A program made the position numbers and the translations under genes. A DNA stretch of 64,000 bases from assembly GCA_964035015.1 (NCBI GenBank), contig OZ036010.1, positions 2,734,104 through 2,798,103 on the forward strand, given 5' to 3'. A model generated the notes under the pieces. That model was not told where the DNA came from. It ran no database searches and saw nothing but the letters and a program-made list of their open reading frames with translations. This document shows positions 55,609 to 64,000 of the stretch, piece after piece (the first letter of the stretch is position 1; every line of letters starts with the position of its first letter). This DNA comes from Corallium rubrum (Eukaryota > Cnidaria > Anthozoa > Scleralcyonacea > Coralliidae).

Positions 55609-56516
55609 ATTTAGTCACAGGCGGCCCAATCGTATACCACACGTCAGCATTTTCGGGGGGAGGCGGGCTACTAGCTCTATGTTGACCGTTGGGACGAATT
55701 CAAATCGAATAACACTATAAATGCATGAAATATATACCAAAATCCATAGAAATTCGAGATAAATGTTCTTACCTTGTTTCTGCTTTGTATTTGTTGGTAT
55801 TTGTGTCTTTCCCGGTCGAATTTCAACTATAGTTCGGCGAGTTCCATTCACGGTCGTTGCTCTCCTTACTAAAAGAAGGAAAGGCTGGTGACTTCCCAAG
55901 GCTATATTTCTGATCGCCCTCACTTGAAGCTCCATAAAATCCACAAAAATCGCTCGATCTCGCCAAAATTGCCATCAGGGCATTCGTCGAGAACTTAGCT
56001 TTCGATTCATGGCTCTTTCGATCCCAACGTTCATCTTCGCGCCGCGAAAAACGCTCATATGTAAACTCTTTGGCTTCCAAAATGCTCTATCCGTATGCGT
56101 AATACGAACGCCTGGTGTCACTTCCCGACAAACTTGCTCCCAACCGTGGGAGGCATAGTAGACTTTTCACAGTAAAAAGTTTTGTGGATTTTATGGAGCT
56201 TCAAGTGAGGGCGATCAGAAATATAGCTTTGGGAAGTCACCAGCCTTTCCTTCTTTTAGTAAGGAGAGCAACGACCGTGAATGGAACTCGCCGAACTATA
56301 GTTGAAATTCGACCGGGGAAGACACAAACACCAACAAATACAAAGCAGAAACAAGGTAAGAACATTTATCTCGAATTTCTATGGATTTTGGTATATATTT
56401 CATGCATTTGTAGTGTTATTCGATTTGAATTCGTCCCAACGGTCAACATAGAGCTAGTAGCCCGCCTTCCCCGAAAATGCTGACGTGTGGTATACGATTG
56501 GGCCGCCTGTGGTTTA
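55609..56516. mobile_element. Long-arm palindromic element, copy 2
   Basis: Arms 55609-55947 and 56182-56516 are almost identical inverted copies, with ends 'cacaggcggcccaatcgtat'. Each arm has an open segment (MELQVRAIRNIALGSHQPFL ... GKTQ-PTNTKQKQ) running from the centre outward into an intact donor (55781-55782 on -, 56356-56357 on +). The left arm's segment has a longer upstream frame (56080 down, MEAKEFTYERFSRREDERWD). TTTAG flanks may be a 5-bp duplication. The ~230-bp centre would then be a two-way promoter (inference). Confidence 0.72.
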
Positions 56517-56604
56517 GTTTTCACTGTTTAACAACAAATACAGTCAAACGATGGCAAGTACAGTAGTACACAACACGAAATATTGTTAAGGCATTAAGAT
56601 TACT

Positions 56605-56953
56605 ATAAAAGACTTGAAATTGAATTCTTCGTAGATTTTATAGTCTGTTTTTCAGTTTATATTATCGTGAAGTTTCTTCGTTGTCGCACTGAAGAAAAAC
56701 AACGAAATTTAAAGGTTTTATAGCTCAGTAACAGAAACAAATGCAAGAAATTAACGTCTTAAACCTTACTGAGTACTTCTTGTGTCCTTACATTCGTTTA
56801 AATTTTCTTAAAATAACTCTTTTTGTCTGTTTTCAATCTACGAAAGCTATGAACTTCAGTGGCAGCCATCTTGGGTAGTGGTCACGTCATCATACAACTG
56901 GCACGCAAAATCCGGCCCAATGGCCCATCCAGTTTATATAGAGATCAGCGGAT
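56605..56953 (+). repeat. Interspersed repeat, copy 2
   Basis: Direct-orientation match to 46598-46942, ending in the same 'tccagttt.atagagatcag' border. Confidence 0.75.
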
Positions 56954-57172
56954 CTGGCAGGCCCTCTCAAAAGTGTGACCTGTCCATGATGCAACGAGGG
57001 CCTGCAGAGGATCCAGCGTAGCGACAGTATATTATTGCTGCCGAAGGCAGCACACTAATCTTGACATGGGTGTCTCGTGTCCTTGACCGTTTTACGACGT
57101 TTTGTGACGTAGGACGTTTTCTTCCTGCAACTTACATCACATACGCCAGAAGGATTTGCTGCGACATATTGC

Positions 57173-57510
57173 CAACCTCGTACCCAGGGTCTTCACTCGG
57201 CGCACGCTGGAGAAAAGACCCTGGTATCATAGAGATCATATAAATACTAGAGGAGGCATCCTATCTTAATTTCAGCCAACCACGGGTAACCAATTGAACG
57301 CCGCCATCTTGGATTTTTTTGGAGGCAAACATTAGGCGCGTTGGTTGGCAAAGGACTGGGTCTAGCACATTTGCCACCAATTGACTGAAATATCATAGGT
57401 AATGGCGGCCCCCATGTGGTTACCAAATTTTCCCGCCAATGCCCCCTCTAGTATTTATATGATCTCTATGCCTGGTATCGGCTGCATGGTCACGTGTCTC
57501 CCAGAATTTG
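57173..57510. mobile_element. MULE element 2 remnant split by a MITE
   Basis: The left piece CAACCTCGTACCCAGGGTCT and the right piece ('catggtcacgtgtctcccag') match the left arm of the MULE at 6920-7499. The hAT-type MITE (57228-57470) sits between them. Confidence 0.65.
57228..57470. mobile_element. hAT-type MITE, copy 2
   Basis: Inverted copy of 4068-4307. The ends are CATAGAGATCATATAAATAC and its complement. A perfect 8-bp duplication CCTGGTAT (57220-57227, 57471-57478) comes from the MULE remnant it entered, which proves its borders. Confidence 0.85.
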
Positions 57511-57652
57511 GGAGATAGTGAAAACTTTCTCCAAAATCTCTTTGGCGTTTTCGCGCATTTATCGGTGTCGTGTGACCAATTGAAATATAACCTCCCCTCC
57601 CTTGTGACAATTTCTGAGGTCTCACAATGTATGAATCGTTGTAGGAAACTTA

Positions 57653-58062
57653 CGAAACCGGAAACGATGTTTGCACAACTTGCTATGGTAATTCTACGCT
57701 TATAAGCGGGCAATGCACCTAACGGGTGGTCCCACATGGCTAAAATCAGACACTGCTGAACTTAAGTGATATTACACTTTTGTCTAATTTCAGCAATAGG
57801 TGCATTAAGCCTAGTTTACACGAGCAATATTTCCTTGACAAGTTTTTCCTTGACAAGTCTCCTTGTTGAAAAGCTGGCATGCCAGCTTTTCAAAAGGGAG
57901 ACTTGTCAAGGAAAAACTTGCCATGTTTCCTCATACACACGGGCAAATAAAACTTGTCAAGTTGAAAATTGCCGAAGAAAAGTTGCCCGTGTAAACTAGG
58001 CTTTAGCTGCTTATAAGTGCGTAATTACCATAGCAAGTTGTGCAAACAACGTTTCCGGTTCT
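57653..58062. repeat. Inverted repeat around a MITE
   Basis: 'accggaaacgatgtttgcac' (about 57656) and its complement near 58062, including 'caacttgctatggtaatt', form arms of ~50 bp. The Harbinger-type MITE at 57808-58002 lies inside. Confidence 0.65.
57808..58002. mobile_element. PIF/Harbinger-type MITE, 195 bp
   Basis: Ends AGCCTAGTTTACACG and CGTGTAAACTAGGCT, TTA on both sides (57805-57807, 58003-58005). The inside holds palindromic 'aaaagctggcatgccagctt'. The end sequence is related to that of 20358-20875. Confidence 0.82.
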
Positions 58063-58471
58063 TTAACCTCCTTTGAAGTTTCCTATCCAGTTCCCCTCCA
58101 TTATCTATGCTATAACCTCAGAAAGACTTCTGGCATGGACCTAAGATATTTCTTGAACAGAAGCTAATTCAAATATGAAAGGAGTGGAAAAGTTTGCAGA
58201 TTTCTAGTTGAAGTTGAGAACGTTTTTGGTGCAAATTAGTGATCATACATTTTGAATATATGAAAAAATATTAAAACTTTTATGGTCAATGGTCAGAACA
58301 TTTTGAACATTTTAAAAAGTTACAGGTAACACTATGATTTGAACTATATACCGAATGAAAGCTTATAAAATTTCTAACAACATACGTACCCGATGTATTT
58401 CAACAATGCGTAGTTCCGAAAATTTTAGCCATCTTCTATAAACAAATGTGTCGGCATTAATCGAGAAATGT

Positions 58472-59530
58472 ATAGTAAAACCCGCTTCGTGAGTACAGGA
58501 CTTTTTTGCCACGGACTTTTACCCGTAGTATCCGCGTACTGAAGTTTTAATAACCTCGTGGTCAAAGAATTTTATCTCCAAGAATTGTTTTGTAAAGTAC
58601 ATGACTTATTTACTTAACTAAATATTATTTATATATATAGATAACAATATAAAGTTAATTACAAGGTCACAAGAAGGCCAAAAGTAATTGACTACAGGAG
58701 CCCGAGGGTCGTAAGGACGAGGGGGATAATTTCCCGGGTGCACTTACTTTCAAAATGGCGGACTGGCGCATGCGCATAAAAATAATGGGACACTTTTTTC
58801 CGCGAGTTGGACTCATAGAAATAATAGTTGGACTTCTGGTTGATCCTTATTCTGTGTCCGAGCGTCCGACCGTTATTTAATTTTCGGAACGCGCTCGGGT
58901 TTCTTTCTGCCCCGTAAGCACAGAATAGTAATACAATCAGAAGTCCAACTCGCGTCGGAACCTTTGAAGTTTATGTCCTCGCGCATGTCGCCTCGCGCAT
59001 CTGGATTCCTCGCCATCCTACGCCATCCTACGCCATCCGGCAAGTTCCCCCGGCAGTTTGGTCCTTCAAAAGAAGGTTAAAACTGTCGGGGGAACTTGCC
59101 AGGATGGCGTATAGAATGGCGTCGGATGGCGTAAAATATCGCGCCTGCGCATTGAAGAAATGCGGACAAGTTTTCACTTGAGTTGGACTTCTGGTTGTAT
59201 TACTATTCTGTGCCTGAAGGTTGTGGGTTCGATTCCCGCTCAGAGCTCAGAGTTTTTCTGAGTATTACTAACTAACACAGCTTGTACAGCAAACAACTAA
59301 CAATTATTACTAACATCAAGCTGCAATTTCTGAAACTAACTAACTTTATATTGTTATCTGTATATATAAATAATATTTAGTTAAGTAAATAAGTAATTTA
59401 CTTTAGAAAACGATTCTTTGGAGATAAAATTCTTCGACCACGAGGTTATTAAAACTTCAGTACGCGGATACTACGGGTAAAAGTCCGTGGCAAAAAAGTC
59501 CTGTACTCACGAAGCTGAGTTTTACATTTC
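58472..59530. mobile_element. Large inverted-repeat element with nested palindrome
   Basis: About 58472-58660 pairs with 59340-59530 ('gacttttttgccacggactt', 'gtactgaagttttaataacc'). The palindrome 58919-59212 and a tRNA-SINE piece (59215-59300) lie inside. Confidence 0.65.
58919..59212. repeat. Palindromic repeat CACAGAATAG, copy 1
   Basis: The ends CACAGAATAGTAATACAA and its complement are perfect. The centre is a strong hairpin of 'caagttcccccggcagttt'. A copy in the other orientation is at 59541-59874, a shorter one at 61354-61567. Confidence 0.78.
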
Positions 59531-59540
59531 TCGATTATGC

Positions 59541-59874
59541 CACAGAATAGTAATACAGCCAGAAGTCCAACTCAAGTGAAAACTTGTCTGCATTTCTTCA
59601 ATGCGCAGGTGCGATATTTTACGCCATCCGACGCCATTCTACGCCATCCTACGCCATCCTGGCAAGTTCCCCCGGCAGTTTTAACCTTCTTTTGAAGGTC
59701 CAAACTGCCGGGGGAACTTGCCAGGATGGCGTAGTCTGGCGTAGGGTTGGCGTAGGATGGCGTGGGATGGCGTGGGATGGCGAGGAATCAAGATGCGCGA
59801 GGCGACATGCGCGAGGACATAAACTTCAAAGGTTCCGACGCGAGTTGGACTTCTGGTTGTATTACTATTCTGTG
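59541..59874. repeat. Palindromic repeat CACAGAATAG, copy 2
   Basis: Inverted relative to copy 1, with the same hairpin centre (59660-59721) and short 'gccatcctac' tandem words. Confidence 0.78.
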
Positions 59875-59937
59875 CTTCAGGACTGGGCACAGTCTAAGGT
59901 ATAAGTACCTTAATTAACCTTGCTCCGCTATCTGAGT

Positions 59938-60075
59938 TCTGGTGGCTCAATGGTTAGAGCGTCTGGCTGGCATTCAGAAGGTTGTGGGTTCGATTCCCGC
60001 TCAGAGCTCAGAGTTTTTCTGAGTGTTACTAACTAACACAGCTTGTACAGCAAACAACTAACAATTAATATAAAG
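59938..60075 (+). repeat. tRNA-derived SINE (+ strand)
   Basis: An A-box TGGCTCAATGGTTAGAGCG (59943-59961) and B-box GGTTCGATTCC (59987-59997) with tRNA-like spacing; TCTG/CAGA can form an anticodon-type stem. The acceptor stem does not close, so it is a SINE head rather than a working tRNA. Its 3' part ('cagagctcagagtttttctg') recurs at 59240-59300. Confidence 0.7.
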
Positions 60076-60255
60076 TTAATTAAAAGGTCACAAGAAGGCC
60101 AAGAGTAATTGACTACAGGAGCCCGAGGGTCGTAAGGACGAGGGATAATTTCCCGGGTGCACTTACTTTCAAAATGGCGGACTGGCGCATGCGCATAAAA
60201 ATAATGGGACACTTTTTTTCGCGAGTTGGACTTCTGGTTGATCCTTATTCTGTGC
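60067..60255. repeat. Direct copy of 58647-58860
   Basis: 'ggagcccgagggtcgtaagg' and 'tggcggactggcgcatgcgc' occur in both in the same order, so a local duplication or two insertions of one repeat. Confidence 0.7.
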
Positions 60256-60660
60256 CCGCGGTAGGGTGACAGTTGGCACTCCTTAAAAGCATTTAGCTAT
60301 ACAGAAAACAAATCACAAACACACAAAAGAAACAAACTAGCATTACGTTACCTGTTAGAAGATGAAAAAGCAGAAAAGATGTTAAAGATCTGGTCGTAAA
60401 TGATGCCATTTAGTCTCGCAGCAAAACCAGACAGCGTCAGACGAAAGAGATATAAAAAGAACTTTGGTCGTCGGATGGGGTGATCACTAAAAAGGATAAC
60501 TCAAAAGGACCCTTCCCCAGTCTTTCCGCGGCTTTTCCAAGTCAATTTTTCCAAAGACAAAATCACCTGTGAGACGATAAATTTAGAAAAACAAATTTGA
60601 CATTATATTGAAATTTTGATATTATATATAGTAGTCTAAAATATTCAGCATTGAATGTAG
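60256..60660. other. Non-coding, no feature recognised
   Basis: A/T-rich, no open frame or inverted repeat of note. Confidence 0.5.
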
Positions 60661-60663
60661 AGG

Positions 60664-60868
60664 TGTGAGTGTTCAAACGCGTTTGTTTACGTTTCAACTT
60701 TCAAACGTACAAGTTTAACTGGAAAATTTAACGTTTCAACAATTAATACCCCAATCAATCACCTGTCAAAAAATGCGGGTGACTCATCAGGCTATTGTTG
60801 AAACGTCAAAATGTTCCAGTTAAACTTGCACGTTTGAAACGTAAACAAACGCGTTTTAACTCTCACGG
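60664..60868. mobile_element. Fold-back MITE
   Basis: The arms 'aaacgcgtttgtttacgttt' (from about 60674) and its complement (to about 60859) extend for ~80 bp with a ~40-bp loop. Confidence 0.78.
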
Positions 60869-61024
60869 AGTAACGGTTGATCGCAATAGTAGTAAAATTT
60901 TGGAAAAGCTGTATGGAAGAGCTGCGAGGACGTCCTTTTGAGGCATCCGATTTAGTGACGACCGCGCACATGATGGCGTGGCGTGATCAGTGGGCGTGAT
61001 CAGTACGTACTTTGCGGGATAGCT

Positions 61025-61300
61025 AATGATCTGGTGGTCGGTATATGCCTACTGTTTTCTGATATACTATTATCCACCTGGTGGTTACAGGCATACCGTT
61101 TTACGTGCATGTATGTGCATACCGTTTTCCAGTAGGCTGCAGATAACCATCTGGTTGTTATATGCATACCGTTTTGCGGTATATGCTAGTGTAATAAAAG
61201 TAGCGCGTTGCGTAGGCAATAACCATCTGTGGTTATATGTTTACCGTTTTCTGGTATGCTAATAACTATCTGGTGGTTATATGCATATACCGTTTTTGGT
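61025..61300. repeat. ~60-bp degenerate tandem repeat
   Basis: About five units built on 'taaccatctggtggttatat' plus 'gcataccgttttctggtatg'. A 30-bp Penelope-tail word ('gtaataaaagtagcgcgttg', 61191-61220) interrupts the array. Confidence 0.7.
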
Positions 61301-61353
61301 TCTTTTTCATCTGGGGACTGAGGAGGAGAAAGGACTTTCTTGGTGACTTCAGA

Positions 61354-61567
61354 CACAGAATAGTAATACAACAGAACCAGAATTCCAACTCAATGAAAAC
61401 TTGTCCGCATTTCTTCAATGCGCAGTTTACGTCATCCTACACAATCTTGGCAAGTCGATCCCCCGGCAGTTTTAACCTTCTTTTGAAGGCGTAGGATGGC
61501 GATTAATCACGATGCGCGAGGCGACATGCGCGAGGACATAAACTTCAAAGGTTCCGACGCGAGTTGG
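61354..61567. repeat. Palindromic repeat CACAGAATAG, copy 3 (truncated)
   Basis: Keeps the left end and the 'gaggcgacatgcgcgaggac' right half, but the right terminus is replaced by MULE element 1 type sequence. Confidence 0.68.
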
Positions 61568-61568
61568 T

Positions 61569-61690
61569 CAATCTCGTTCCCGACTCTGGGATAATACGTT
61601 TCACATCGACATTTCATTGGCTGATGAACATGATTAATCTTCTTCCGGATAACAAGAATCCTGTGATGGCGTGAACGGATTATACACCAC
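61569..61690. mobile_element. MULE element 1 relative, internally deleted
   Basis: Starts CAATCTCGTTCCCG and keeps the middle ('catttcattggctgatgaac', 'cctgtgatggcgtgaacgga') of 6572-6907, but lacks most of both arms. Confidence 0.65.
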
Positions 61691-62239
61691 TAGTTTCATC
61701 ATGGATAGTAAAAAGACTAAATCCATGATTTCATTTAGGCCCACATGCAAATTAGTTTCCTATTAAATTTGGGCTCCTATGCAAGTTACATCGTGTCTAT
61801 CTATTAAAGCATAACGGGAAGATAACATAGGCTGGGACTGTTTTTTTCATGTTTTGAGTTCATTATTTGTAGACACTACGTTTAGGATTATTGTCAAGGA
61901 TAATCGGTAAGTAAATTTTATCCTTTATATAGAATACCTAAACATTAAAAAGTTTCTGAAATCAGAAATGTTATGTTTACTACGGCTGCTCAGCCTCAGA
62001 TTGTGAGATAGACGAAATCGGAGTTTCGACTAATTACTCGGGCTACCTGTGGTAGGCCGAGTCTAGGTTTCGGCCTTGTTTTGGGTTTTTTTCCCTTCTG
62101 TGTCACGCTCTTGGCCTACTCCGCAGGCCTCTCTAATCAGAAAGCGCAGGCTCAAGTCAAGTGCGCATTTAACTTATTCCGCCGTCTCGATCAAGACAAA
62201 CATAATAAGACTTTGCGAAACTGATGCGTACATACCAAA

Positions 62240-62560
62240 TGCTTTCTTTCTTTGCTTTCCTGATGTCTGATCAAGTCTTTCTCCTCTCGGATGTGTTTGT
62301 GTTTTCACAGACATAGTTATTGGTCAGTAATGTCGCTGGCAAGTATCTTGATATTATATACGCTTACGATATTTAATACCCAAAGAGACTTGACATATGA
62401 ACGCTGTACATGTGTGGAAATAATGCTTTCTTTCTTAGCTTTCCTACTGTCTGATGATCAGAGTCTGATCAAGTCTTTCTCGTCTCGGATGTGTTTTGCG
62501 TGTTCACAGACATAGTTTGATATTGGTCAGTAATGTCGCTAGCTGTGTTGATATTTAATG
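62240..62560. repeat. Tandem duplication, ~185-bp unit
   Basis: 'tctgatcaagtctttctc.tctcggatgtgtt' and 'ttggtcagtaatgtcgct' occur twice in the same order (62240-62355, 62425-62560). Confidence 0.72.
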
Positions 62561-62745
62561 TTTTATTTTATTTTATTTTTTTTACATGTGTGGAAATACG
62601 TTACAGGCAATCGTGTTTTGTGTATTGCAAATTCCGTTTTCTATCGGGGATTGGATTGTGTTTTGACTTTTGTCTGTGACCTGAATGTGTTTAGACGCCG
62701 GCTTTAGATCTTAGCACTGCATGTGACAACCAGCGCGTGATTTTG

Positions 62746-62786
62746 CAGTAGCCCGAGTGAACGCCTGACCGGGCAGGCGTCTTGTT
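62746..62786 (+). repeat. Short stem-loop repeat, copy 3
   Basis: CAGTAGCCCGAGTGAACGCC, with a seven-pair stem ACGCCTG (62761-62767) and CAGGCGT (62774-62780), then CTTGTT. It is the best-paired copy. Confidence 0.55.
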
Positions 62787-62796
62787 GTAAGAGCAT

Positions 62797-63065
62797 TGTA
62801 GGCAATAAATTATTGCAGTGTAATATGAATTCACTGCGCATCCCACAATCTTTGCCAACAACTTTTGATCATGACTATAAATTACCAACGATATTAGGGG
62901 TGGTCGGCCGGGGACGGGGGACGATAAACCCCCCGACATTTTTTCAGGTTAGGGTTGAGGTTCCCCCTGGGAACTCAACATTTTTGAGATTAGGGTGCGG
63001 GGGTTTGGGGGGGGGGGTTCATTAATAACCTCTTTCAGCATTACAATGCAATAATTTATTGCTAC
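62797..63065. mobile_element. MITE candidate with GCAATAAATTATTGCA ends
   Basis: 'gcaataaattattgca' near both ends in inverted order, each followed by a TGTAAT-type word. The inside is G-rich and non-coding. Confidence 0.55.
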
Positions 63066-63524
63066 AACGGTTACAACATGAGGAACGGCTGACTGCGCAT
63101 ATCATTTAAAAGAAATGGCTCATGGTTTAGCGTACTCCATCGAGTTATGGATACACGCGGGAAGTTGGGAGAACACGAAAAAATCGTAAGGCGAATCGTT
63201 ATGGTTGTTATGTTTTTCTACTTTCGTAGCCAAGTCTTTTTTGTTCACTAAAATCCAACCAAAAGGACAGTTTAAACTTGGTTGGTTACCCAGACCCAGT
63301 TTGTCTTCTGGGTCGTTGTTCTTTATTACTCAATAAAATTAAATGACTTGGTATTTTGAAAATATAAAAGGCCATAAAAAGTCAATTTAAAACTCAGTTT
63401 TGTTTTGAAATTTTTCCCCGCGCTTTTTTGCCGTGCTCCATCGACTTATGGAGCACGCACAACAGCCGATCAAAAACGTTGCTATATCAAAGCTATGTTA
63501 TAAAGAGCCTTTCGTCACAGGCTT

Positions 63525-63570
63525 TCGTTTCCCGCCCGCTGGGTAAGGGGAACGTGGGCTCCGGGAACGG
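63525..63570. repeat. MULE element 1 end fragment
   Basis: 'tttcccgcccgctgggtaag' and 'gggaacgtgggctc' match the right arm of 6572-6907. Confidence 0.65.
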
Positions 63571-63685
63571 ACTCTTGACCAAGAGGCAAATAAGCAAAGA
63601 AAACTCCATATATTGTTCTATTTTTCATGTGGCCAACTTGATAAAAGTAGCTTCAAGCAACGTCTTTCCAAAATAATCAATAAAT

Positions 63686-63809
63686 ATGGAATATGAAAAA
63701 AATCCTAAAGACAAAAGTCGCCCAAATGGCCATCTGTACGAGTCGCATTATTATGATTCTACTTTGGGTTTTCAGAGTGTTTGGCAGTCATTGTGCAAAC
63801 CTGTTGCAG
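63686..63809 (+). CDS. Candidate first coding exon, gene continues beyond window
   Basis: The ATG at 63686 has an in-frame TAA upstream (63674). The frame reads MEYEKNPKDKSRPNGHLYES, then HYYDSTLGFQSVWQSLCKPV, and ends at a strong donor CAG/gtaagg in phase 1. It is too short to show in long-ORF scans. The polar, then Tyr/Trp-rich mix looks coding. I do not recognise the family. The upstream 250 bp are free of elements except a MULE fragment, so a promoter could lie there. Confidence 0.55.
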
Positions 63810-64000
63810 GTAAGGGATAATTAATGAGTGCCTATAAACTTAAATAAGATATTACTGATATGGATTCTATAAAAAGTGAATAGTTGAATGCCAAAACATT
63901 TTTTGAGTTGAACTTCTATTTGTTGTTTACATATTGCGGTTCACTGCATATATAAGTCTGCAACTCATTTTTTGTAAACAATTTTCGTTCTTGATTAAAC

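Noticed and set aside
59938..60010. Functional tRNA gene
   Set aside because: A and B boxes are good, but the acceptor stem does not pair and the downstream part is a dispersed repeat; a SINE head fits better.

Overview
The window is nuclear DNA of a multicellular animal. Genes have introns with GT-AG junctions, and one is a metazoan RNA polymerase I factor. The mix of BEL/Pao, Gypsy, CR1/L2-like and Penelope-like retroelements with hAT-, Mutator-, PIF/Harbinger- and TTAA-type DNA elements fits an early-branching invertebrate. A cnidarian, perhaps a coral or other anthozoan, is my best guess, but no sequence here proves it.

Layout. 1-9.2 kb: the last five exons of TAF1A (+ strand). Its introns hold a Penelope-like relic, long microsatellites, a tRNA-type SINE and a stack of nested TIR elements. 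9.2-19.1 kb: BEL-1, a BEL/Pao retrotransposon on the - strand, split by a CR1/L2-like LINE in its gag. 19.1-31.5 kb: mostly non-coding, with small MITEs, a strong hairpin and one possible terminal exon on the - strand (27288-27417). 31.5-45.55 kb: BEL-2, a second BEL/Pao element (- strand, LTRs and 5-bp target duplication visible). It carries a Gypsy element (32644-38186), which itself carries a TIR element, and a separate 2.6-kb TIR element (40296-42933) with its own small gene and a 21-bp minisatellite. 45.55-63.7 kb: dense hAT-, TTAA- and fold-back elements, one isolated coding-like exon (51308-51677), repeat clusters and a probable first exon at the right edge (63686-63809).

TAF1A is the only host gene I name. 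Its exon phases are mutually consistent, and its visible coding length divides exactly by three. All other long open frames are retroelement pieces, the TIR-element gene, or read-through of tandem repeats.

Most notable: (1) the 2.6-kb TIR element with 6-bp target duplications, whose predicted protein shares a Trp/SPGG domain with ORF1 of the LINE 22 kb away; (2) a palindromic element family whose arms carry divergent, outward-facing first-exon-like segments with intact splice donors; (3) hammerhead-like motifs tied to Penelope-like relics; (4) a short stem-loop motif found three times; (5) insertion stacks whose order can be read from target duplications.
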